Assembly: GCA_037447655.1 (NCBI GenBank)
Contig: JBBHKE010002948.1
Span: 39,721-103,720, forward strand
Direction: 5' to 3'
Origin: Zygnema cylindricum
Lineage: Eukaryota > Streptophyta > Zygnematophyceae > Zygnematales > Zygnemataceae
Length of the DNA: 64,000 nt
Each line of letters opens with the position of its first letter. Position 1 is the first letter of the stretch. The notes beneath the pieces were generated by a model. It searched no databases. It had not been told where the DNA came from and saw nothing but the letters and a program-made list of their open reading frames with translations. This document shows positions 55,417 to 64,000 of this stretch, in pieces. The translations under genes and the position numbers were made by a program.

Positions 55417-57314
55417 AGAGAGATAGGGGAGATATTTGTATTCACAACCTACAATGAGTTGACATATTTGTAATGTGAGAAATAAACCATATCCCTCTGA
55501 TTAATACTACGTTTTTTTTTATTTCCTTCAATGTGAACTTTGTCATTTTTGATTGTGGACATGGTTTTATTTATTGCTGACATTTTTTAACAAAGCCATG
55601 TTGTACCAACAACGAGGCGGTATGGTTGCTGGTTCAGCAACTAGTCAGTCTGGCCGCTGGTTCAGCCATGTAAAAGGGGTGATGAAATAACACACAAGAG
55701 ATGCTACACACAGACTAGCAATGCACATAATCAAATCACATCCTACTGCGTTGCTATGCTGCCATCGACATGTTACGTTGCTATGCTACGCTACGCTACG
55801 CCATAGCATAGTGTTGCTATGCTGCTTCGTTGCTATTTCAGCATTGCTTTGCTGCCATGCTGCGCTAGTCTGACATCGCCGCTGCGCTCGTCGAACATCG
55901 CAACCATAACCGCTCTATTTTTCCCTCAACCCACTAAGTCCTTGTATACTAGCCACCAAGAAGTTTGGTTGCTAGTTCAGCGATGAGGCAGTCTGGTCGC
56001 TGGTTTGTTGCACGTTTCAGTTTTTTAGGGTACTGAATATTGAAAAAAAGTGAAATTTGAAAGTCCAAAAAAAGTATGAATTTTACCTACGAATTTTAAA
56101 ATTTTGAAATTTTTTTATTCTCACTGTACGTAGTAATCGTTAGTTTACTCCGTGCGTTTTATGTGCATAGGACATCTATGGTTGAACGATGACCTGGTAC
56201 GCTAGTACATGGTACGCAAATGAAGATTTTTGGTATGTGTGAAAATCATTGACGATTTCCAATATCAAATCTACAGCTACGTGGCACCACTCTTTTGCTA
56301 CCACGTGGATTTCAAACTCTCCGGAATGGAATTTCGTTCAAATTGTAACATTCTGTAATGTTGGCCGTACAATTACAGGATGTCCTAATGGAACTTCACC
56401 CTTATTAACACTAATCGGGATTTTTTTTTTTAAATATATATATACTAATTAATCCTTAACTGTAATTTGGGTTGTTGTGAATAATAAATACCCGCTTTTG
56501 CGATGTCTACAGTAATATGTGTACCCTTACAAAATCTGACAATTCGTACGTCGTTGCGCCGTTCACACGGTCGACGTACGAACATATAAGAACGTGATTT
56601 TTGTCGACGAGTTTGCGTCTCTTTCTTCCAGTGCACATTCACATGTGTGCGCAATAATGTTAAGTGTCTTTTTATGCCTTTGTAAATAAAAAAGTACCAT
56701 TTCGTACGGAGATACCTTGTCCGTGCGCCACACTATTTCAATCGCAGTGTACTTCCATTATTAACGCTAGTTGAAAAAAAACCCTAATTAGAATAATGGA
56801 AAAAATAGAATTATGGATTGTATTTCAGGTTTTTTTTTTGAAAAAATGGCACCGAATTAGCGTTATTTACTCTAATAGTGATTGGCAGTGTAAAGTACAC
56901 TGCCAATTGCTATTGGAGTAAAGGAATAAATAGCGTAAAAAAAAAAATAGTGTTTTTAACGCTAATTAGGAAAAAAAAAAAAACATTAATACTAATGTAT
57001 CACTAACCCTAATTTGGGTTTTTTCGAATAATAAATACCTACCTTATGTCTACATCAATATATATACCCGTACAAAATTTGACAATTTGTACGCCAAAAT
57101 CTGAATATTCGATTTTGCGTCTCTTTTTCCAGTGCACATTCACATGCGTGCGCAATTACATTAAATGACTTTTTGTAATTTTTTATTTCAAAAATTACAT
57201 TATTGTACCGAAAAACCATGTCTGTACACCACACTATAAACTTCGAAGTGTACTTCCGTTATTAACGCTAATTAAAAAAAGAACCCTAAAAGGCGTAAAG
57301 GAAAAAATACAATC
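55417..57314. other. Repeat-rich region without genes
   Basis: It contains a short TTGCTATGCTGC-type tandem cluster (55740-55860), the right end of an element related to E4 in inverted orientation (to about 56403, ending GGAACTTCACCCT), and back-to-back mariner-like MITE ends around 56880-56910 (GGCAGTGTA...TACACTGCC). No coding sequence is supported. Confidence 0.55.
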
Positions 57315-57854
57315 AGGGTGAAGTTCCATTAGGGCATTCTGTAACTGTACGGCCAACATTACAGAATGCTACAATTTAAACGAATTTCTATTGCGGAGAG
57401 TGTGTAACCCACGTGTTAGCGAAAGAGTGATGCCAAGTAACTATAGATTTGATATTGAAAATCGTCAATGAATTTCAGACCGACTTAAAATCTTCATTTG
57501 CGTACTATATACGTGCGTACTGTAACTCTGAGACCTCCATAAGTCCTCAGAGTGGACAGCTTCCAAGAAGCCTCTAGGATAATCCTGACCCCTTTGTGTT
57601 TAAGCAAAAATAACTGCCACCCTGGCAGACAAAAACGCTGACCAACTTCACCCCTGTGAAGACAAGACTCCCCTGAGTCGATAGCAAAAAGAATCTTTGA
57701 ATTTGCTCCCCTGAGCAGTAAGTTATGGGGGGTCAAAGTTGACCTTTTGTACAGAAGCTCTCTGGGAGAGGGGGTCCTATCTTCTAATTTTTCTAAGTCC
57801 TATCTCTCTCACAGACTCTATCTACTGATGTACGGAACCAATCAGAATTGAGTT

Positions 57855-58562
57855 CCGTACGTAAAAGTACAGCCGCCGGTGTACTTTATGTACGGACATT
57901 GTACGACATGCCCTAAATGTCGACACATGTCAAATCCGGATTCGGTGCCATAATCTCCGGAGATTCTACGATCCAACGGAATTTCGCCACGCGTCATCCG
58001 ATGTGGCGATGGCCACAAACCGCCGAAATCTTCCTCCGTGATCTCGGCGCTAATCCCGGCCGTCCGATTAAATTCAGATTTAATCGTGGCCGTAATAAAT
58101 ACATGCGCGGTATTTATTTCACTTCCGAAACAAATGCGCGGTATTGATTCGTAATCCGTACTGTCATTCGTACCGGATCTATGCATCCCGTAAATCGTAA
58201 CAGTTAAATGAATTATCGTACGTATTCTAATTTATATAATTATCAAACTATATATCACGTAATACTACTGCTAGATCTAACGGCTAAGGCTACCGGCTAT
58301 TTCCTGTCTGCCGGCCGGTAGGTACAAGGATCAAATCCTGCCGCCGGCACATTCCTTTTAAATAAATAAATAAACCCTAGTATAAAATTCCCGTAAACCT
58401 CAGGATAGCCAAGGTAGCCATGGCTCTAGCTTCCTCTCCAATTTCTCAGTGACTGCGACAAGTTTGAGATTTGGAGAGAGAAGTTAGAGGTAGACTGCCT
58501 CGGCTTCTTTCTATATTTCTATTTAGACCTAGAAAATACTAATAAAACCATTAGTTTCTACA
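57855..58562 (-). repeat. 0.71-kb dispersed segment X, inverted copy
   Basis: The reverse complement of this 708-bp stretch aligns collinearly with 61201-61910 (for example TACCGCGCAT motifs, GTCGACA, the tRNA-like module and CAAGTTTGAGA...TTGGAGAGAGAAG). Both copies run from TGTAGAAA to GTACGG. Confidence 0.88.
58273..58349 (+). other. tRNA-like module in segment X (SINE-like)
   Basis: A 77-base stretch ends with a B-box-like GGATCAAATCC inside a T-arm and has an A-box-like TAACGGCTAAGG upstream. The D and anticodon arms do not fold properly, so it is not called as a functional tRNA. It probably supplied a pol III promoter to a SINE-type repeat. Confidence 0.5.
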
Positions 58563-59379
58563 CGTACCAATTCATCGTTCAACACAACTTTAGTACTAAC
58601 AGACGCCTTGTCAAATACCACCTCATTTTTTTAGGTTTTCTTGTTTTTACGCGTGACAAATGAGCGTTGCCAGAAATATTGTGACGAATGGGCGCTAATA
58701 GAAATAGCGTGACAAAAGTGCGTTACGAGATTTCGTTTGTATTTTTTGTTGGAGTTTTTAATGCGTATAGCGTGTGCAATTTTTTACGATTTTCGGTACC
58801 TTGCGAGGTACATCACCAATTACATAAATTTTTGAAGCGAATGCTTCGCGAAAAAATATCCAAAGGTCATTGTTAACTCCCACACTTTTGGTGAATATTG
58901 GCAAGATTCCATGTAATGTTGTTTTACAGATAAAAACGAAATAAGAGGTACGGTATAGTACGGAGAGGTACAAATTTTTGTAAACAACCTCACTTTTCGT
59001 AAAATGGAACTTCACCTTTATAGATTGTGTTTCAGGTTTAATTTTTTTTAAAAAGGGCACCAAATGACGATTGGCCATATGACGATTGACGATATGACGA
59101 TATGTACTCTAATAACGATTGGCCATGTACAAAACTGTACATCGCGAATCATAACAAAAGTAAAGAAATAATTAGAGTAAAAAAATGAAAAAAAATTAGA
59201 GTTTTTAACTCTATTTTGGGTAATCAACCCTATTACAAAAAAAACATTTACTCTAGTTTATCGATAACTCTAATTTGGGCATAAATTTGGGCGTTGAATA
59301 TATCTAGTGTAAACTAGGTACACGTACACAATTTGACAAAACGTACATTTTAACGTTTGTTGACAATTAAGACAGTTAT

Positions 59380-61193
59380 AAAGAAAAACCCTCTCGTCCA
59401 CCCCTATTGCCAGCTCTGACCCGCCGCCAGCCTCTTGTTTTCCCTTAAGCTTCCGCAAAGCTTGAAACTCGACCTGTTCTTCACTGCTTAACGAAGTCCC
59501 CCCCCCTCGGAATCATGTAAAAAAAGCCATTGCCTTCCCTGTGATAGCCAATTCCCTTGCTTCGCTGTGCACGAAATGATGGCATAATTTCATTGCGGTT
59601 AGCGAGATGTCCTTTGGCATCGTGAATTGCTTGTCCTGCAATCTAGTTATCCAACGCAGCCTGTCCGGTGGGTCCAAACGAATTGCAGACCACTATGAAA
59701 TATTCGGTAGCCATAGCCGGCAGATCTATAGTGGAGAGTTTTGTTTTCTGGCAGAGGCTTGCAAGGCGATTGAAAAGCGTCTACGGCGTCTCATTCCTTA
59801 GACATTAGAATTTCATAAATTCGTTGATAGCACACTCGTTCCTTCCGTTGTACAAAAGTCTCTAAAGGTTGAGAAGGGTAGTGCATGGCGTGGGATTGGC
59901 CACCATCGTGGTTGCCGCCTAGGCCGACCGAACTGCCTGCAGATGGTTTATGTAAGCTTTTCCCTGCCCCTGCCGTTTCATATCATCGATAAAAGCAGTC
60001 CTGATTGGAACATCCGCAGCGGCCGCCATATCTGCCTCTGCCTGAACCACTGTTGCATCTAGATCTGGATGATAAACTTTGATGCTTGGAGCCATCAATA
60101 ACGACTGTCTATTTTTTATAGTCGGCCAGAGCATTGCCAGAGAGGTAGTTGACCCTTATGGATAACAAGGTTGTTTCAAAGTCGTCGGGATGGCTCCTCC
60201 CCTATACTTGTTTATCTCCAACTAGGTGAAGGACTTCAATAACAGCTTGAAATCGGAAAAGTCGATTCCATAACTATTCCAAGTAAAAATTGTGTCATTC
60301 CCCATTTCCTTCTCCTCTTCCGCAAGATTCGAGAACTGTGGAGATGGCATTCTAGTAGGACTGACGAAATGAGCGAGGGAAAGGACACCATACGTCTTCG
60401 CTTTCGCAATCTCGATCATGTAGTAACTCCACCAAGGCTTCTATATAATAAGATCCTCCCACTGAGATAAAGATCTTGCGTGAAGCCGAAACAATTTCAT
60501 AAATCACATCTGCACCCACACCCTCGACATTAGGTTTTGTAACACCATCCTTTTCCCGCTGAAAAGGGGATTCCAGTCGAGTTCCCGATGATGTCATTTT
60601 GGAATGAGTTGCGGGAGAGGTAGCGGTTTCCCGGGATGAGTGTTTGATATAAGGAGGTATTATTTGAGAGGTGGGAACTTGCTCCCTAAGAAACCCTTCG
60701 GACCTAAACAGAGCATCTTGTATCATACGTAATTCTTGTTCCCATGCTTTCTTCCTTTCATCCTCTAAAGCCTCCCAATCTATTGTGAGAGATCCGGCCC
60801 CCGTCGTCGCTCCACTTTGAGATTTCAACTTATTAAAAAATTCTTCGGCGTTGCGCAATACCTCGTTAAATCTCCCAGATCTACCCCTGGCGCCTCTGGA
60901 TCCGTATGTTCGAATTGCCATAGCCCTCCGGCAGGGCGAAGTGGTGGGGCTTCCAAGAGGATTTCTCCTTGTTTGACATCAAAACCTCTAGATCTGTAGA
61001 TCTGGATCGCCATAGCCCTCTGGAAGGCCAAACTAACTGGGATTTGGGAGAGGTTGTCTTTATGGGGGTGACCAAAACATCTGGATCTGTTGGTTCAGAT
61101 TGCCAAAGCCCTCCGAAAGGGCAAACTAGCGGTGTTGTGGGAGAATGTCCCCTGGTGGAGGCTAGCCCAAGAGGTGGAGATGTTTCCTCATAG
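59380..61193 (-). pseudogene. Decayed unclassified coding tract
   Basis: On the minus strand, protein-like stretches appear in order with frameshifts between them: three diverged repeats around GLWQSEPTDPDVL / GLWRSRSTDLEVL / GLWQFEHTDPEAPG (61120-60890), a helical acidic segment (FNEVLRNAEEFFNKLKSQSG, 60860), VVQAEADMAAAADVPIRTAF (60050) and LSSEEQVEFQALRKLKGKQ (59480). Base composition is less AT-rich than the surroundings. I cannot assign a family. A retroelement Gag-like or transposon accessory protein is one guess. Confidence 0.45.
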
Positions 61194-61200
61194 GGAATAG

Positions 61201-61910
61201 TGTAGAAATTAATGGTTTTTAAAGTATTTTCTAGGTCTGAAATAAGAAAGAAGCCGAGGTAGTCTACCTCTAACTTCTCTCTCCAACTCTCAAACTTGTC
61301 GTAGTCACTGAGATATTGGAGAGGAAGCTACAGCCATAGCTATCTAGGCTATCCTGAGGTTTACGGGAAATATATATTTGAGGTTTATTAAGTAAAAAGA
61401 TATGCGGCGGCCACAGGATTTGAACCTGGTACCTACCGGACGGCAAGCTGCCAGTAGACGGTAACCTTAGCCGTTAAGTCCAAAAGTACTGTTACGTACT
61501 ATATGGCTTGATAAATAATTAAACATTATTACGTAGGATAAATCATTTAACTCTAATTATTTACGGGATACATAGAATCGGTAGTGTAAAAGTACGAATT
61601 GCGGTACGGATAAGAAATCAATACCGCGCATTGATTTTGTAAGCGAAACAAATACCGCGCATGTATTTATTACGGCTACGATCAAATGTGAATTTAATCG
61701 GACAGCCGGAATTAGCGCCGAGATCTCGAAAGAAGAATTTGGCGGTTTGTGGGCATCGCTACATCAGATGACACGTGGCGAAATTACATTGGATCGTGGT
61801 ATCTCCAGAGATTACGGCACCGAATCCGGATATGACATGTGTCGACATTTAGTCCATGTTGTACAATTTCCGTACATAAAGTACACCGGCGACTGTACAT
61901 TTGTGTACGG
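61201..61910 (+). repeat. 0.71-kb dispersed segment X, direct copy
   Basis: 710 bp, the mirror of 57855-58562. It abuts the copia gag-pol remnant on its right and the decayed coding tract on its left. Confidence 0.88.
61406..61481 (-). other. tRNA-like module in segment X (SINE-like), second copy
   Basis: A 76-base stretch with a good B box (GGTTCAAATCC), an acceptor-like GGCCGCC end and an A-box-like TAACGGCTAAGG. Its 5' end does not pair with the acceptor strand. The GTAG/CTAC-flanked stem in the middle is longer than an anticodon arm, so it is a tRNA relic and not a gene. Confidence 0.5.
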
Positions 61911-64000
61911 AGGAGAAAAGCTACCGATTGGAGGAACAAGGATTCGAAGAAACCGATCGGAAACTATGGGGGTAGGGAGCAGAAAAAACAGGCCGACAAG
62001 TTCGAACCAAGGGCTCCCAGAGGTTTATGTCATTTTTGTAAGAAACTGGGGCACTATATGGCAGAGTGCACTAAGCTAACCGAGCTTCGGTTAAAGGAGG
62101 GGCAGACCGGTGGTACCCCAAGAGGAAAGAAAAAGGCCCTTGTCACACACGTACTTGAGGCGGAATCCGAGGATGAGGATGATGAGCTCCTTTTGGATGA
62201 GGAGTTGGAGGCGAAAAATGAGGTCGAAATTCCACGAAGGCAGAAATGTGCTTACGGTGGATTGAAAGGTGAAGCAAGCAGGATTATAGATTCAGGTGCC
62301 ACCATGCACATGTGTAAGGATAGGCACCTGTTCCCTAAAATAAGAAAGATTCACACCGTAGAGATAGAGTTCGGGGATGGGAGGATAGTCACCACTACTC
62401 TTCTAGGATCGGTAGATCTGAAAGTGTTAGTAGAAGGAAAGACATCCATATTAACATTTTCCGATGTATTATTTATTCCGGAGCTGAACAAAAACCTTAT
62501 CTCTACATCTGTATTAGATGATAATGGTTTTTTCACTCGTACTAGGGAAGGAGTCTTTACTGCTAGTTTTGAGGAGGATGTCTATTTCATTGCTGAGAAA
62601 GGTAGCCATGGGATGTTTAGGCTGATTTTAAGTAATGAAAAGAAGAAACTTTATTATGTTGGTGTTCATGATATTATGATGTGGCATAAGAGGCTTGGGC
62701 ATGTGAATCTAGATAAGTTAAGAGAGATGAAAAAGATGGGAGTGGTGGAAGGGATTCAGTTCAGTGAGAGTGATGATATAAGTGATTGTAGTGGATGTGC
62801 TCAAGGTAAAGCACACAGATAACCTTTTCCTAAAACAACCACCTATATGGGAGAAAAAATTCTAGATATAGTACACACAGATATTTGGGGACCGACTAAA
62901 GTGCCCTCACTGGGGCGGAAGAGATTTATGATGACTATAACTGATGATTGGTCTCGCTATTCCCGAGTGTATTTTTTGAAAAACAAGTCAAAAGCTCATG
63001 ATTGTTTTAAAAAATATAAAGCGTGGAGCGAAAAACTCCATGAAACTCCAATCAAGAGAGTAAGGAGTGACAATGGTGGAGAGTATACTTCTAACCAATT
63101 TGAGGGATTTCTGAGGTAAGATGGGGTCCAACACCAAAAGACAGTCCCAGAAAATCAACAACAGAATGGGGTAGCTGAAAGGTTAAATAGAACACTAAGT
63201 GATAGTGCTAGAAGTATGTTGTCAGATAAGAAGATAGGAAAAAGGTTTTGGGCAGAAGCAATGAATTGTGCTAATAACCTTTAAAATAGAGTTTTTACTT
63301 CAGCTATAAAAGATCAAACACCTTATGAGAGATGGACAGGCCGGAAACCAAACATATCTCACTTAAAGGTTTTCGGCCTTCAAGTATTCAGTTTAGATAC
63401 CGATCGGTCTAATTGGAAGCTAGATCCTAAAGGAAATCCGGGATACTTATTAGGATATGATGAGGATGTTAAAGGATATAGAGTTTATGATCTAAAAAGG
63501 GAAGATATAATCTTAGTAAAACATCTAGTTGTTATGGATGAAGGAAAGTCCGTGGATCCTTTCAAATATACGAAGTCAGTAAAAATCAGATTTGAGTCAG
63601 AAAATTTTGATGACTTTGAGCTTCCTAACTATCCAGGTTTTAGAGAAGATGACATTCTTGCAGGTACAAATCAGACCGCAAAGGACTCGGCTGTGGAAAC
63701 TCCAGTGACAACTCTACCTGAAGGGGAAGGCATGGTGGAAATTGATTCGGAATCAAGGGATAGGGGAGAAGCCGAGTTTGTTCGAAAGAATCCACGAGAA
63801 CCATCTATTCCGGCCTCAGATTTTGAGGGGGGAAAGAGAAGTAGCAAAAGAATGCAAGAAAAACAAGTTAATAACAAGGTAACTAAACTATCTCATCAAG
63901 ATGAACCTCAAACTTATGGAGAGGCGATGACTTGTCCAGATAGATATCGGTGGAAGACAACCATCAATGAGGAGATGGCCTCAATTATGGCAGCTGATAC
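61911..64000 (+). pseudogene. Ty1/copia gag-pol pseudogene, cut by window edge
   Basis: One continuous frame without indels runs to the window end. Order: end of Gag with a CCHC knuckle (CHFCKKLGHYMAEC, about 62030), protease (IIDSGATMHMCKD, about 62290), GAG-pre-integrase (WHKRLGHVNLDKL, then CSGCAQGKAH), integrase core (HTDIWGPT, DDWSRYSRVYFLK, RSDNGGEYTS, NQQQNGVAERLNRT) and the start of reverse transcriptase (EAMTCPDRYRW). Three in-frame TAA codons (62820, 63117, 63282) disable it. No 5' LTR or primer site is evident: segment X lies where they should be. It differs in sequence from the element at 15.6-19.8 kb. Confidence 0.9.

Larger units (their letters stand above)
57315..59017. mobile_element. 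TIR element E4 (AGGGTGAAGTTCCATT ends) with internal insertion
   Basis: Left end AGGGTGAAGTTCCATT at 57315 and right end inverse at 59003-59017. Its left 180 bp match element E2 (47409-47640), and the part from about 58597 matches E2 47660-48190. The stretch 57494-58596, absent from E2, looks like a later insertion containing a copy of the 0.71-kb tRNA-like segment. Confidence 0.6.

Noticed and set aside
58273-58349. Functional tRNA genes at 58273-58349 and 61406-61481
   Set aside because: B boxes are good, but acceptor and anticodon stems do not pair properly and the modules recur inside a dispersed repeat.
53840-63290. A non-standard genetic code with TAA/TAG read as Gln, as in some ulvophyte algae and ciliates
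   Set aside because: In-frame TAA/TAG at Gln-like sites occur only in the decayed hAT and copia copies. The ZNFX1, NAF1, midasin and ARM exons (over 9 kb) use many CAA/CAG codons and no internal TAA or TAG, and their frames end at TAA, TAG or TGA.

Overview
The window is nuclear DNA of a eukaryote with long introns. It is AT-rich, full of simple repeats, and carries many retrotransposon and DNA-transposon remnants. The gene complement (a ZNFX1-type helicase, midasin, NAF1 and an armadillo-repeat protein with a plant-like C-terminal ARM block), Ty1/copia elements, a BED/hAT transposase and a telomere-like TTTAGGG run point to the green plant lineage. A charophyte alga, bryophyte or lycophyte/fern-type genome would fit, but no species can be named from sequence alone. 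All genes read cleanly in the standard genetic code.

Region 1 (1-15.6 kb): a ZNFX1-like gene enters from the left edge on the + strand (exons 199-6780: SF1 helicase core, NFX1-type zinc fingers, C-terminal RZ-type zinc finger). Its last three exons and about 2.5 kb of 3' flank recur as a diverged inverted copy (arms about 3.56-9.31 kb and 10.79-15.54 kb). This makes a tail-to-tail palindrome with a spacer of about 1.5 kb. The inverted copy (12460-15492, minus) keeps every splice site but lacks the helicase.

Region 2 (15.6-25.3 kb): a defective Ty1/copia element (15612-19762, minus) has a primer-binding site for an internal part of initiator tRNA-Met and a gag start codon inside its LTR. A 10-N gap truncates it. 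Next comes an internal piece of midasin (seven exons, 24901 down to 19919, minus), with a solo LTR of the same family in one intron. The piece has neither end of the gene.

Region 3 (25.3-46.3 kb): the last two exons of an unidentified, possibly BRCT-containing protein (+), then a complete four-exon NAF1 gene (minus, 29719-37900) and a complete two-exon ARM-repeat gene (minus, 43091-46224). Introns and spacers hold MITEs of at least three families.

Region 4 (46.3-64 kb): a gene-free repeat graveyard. It holds nested TIR elements, a foldback element of about 0.95 kb, an hAT transposase pseudogene (53.5-55.4 kb), two inverted copies of a 0.71-kb segment with a tRNA-like module, a decayed unclassified coding tract, and a Ty1/copia gag-pol pseudogene running off the right edge.

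The intact genes are informational: RNA surveillance or silencing (ZNFX1), pre-60S maturation (midasin) and H/ACA snoRNP assembly (NAF1). There is no operon-like arrangement. Three genes end abruptly at low-complexity or LTR sequence (about 19.8 kb and 25.2 kb), so those junctions are either real rearrangements or assembly joins.
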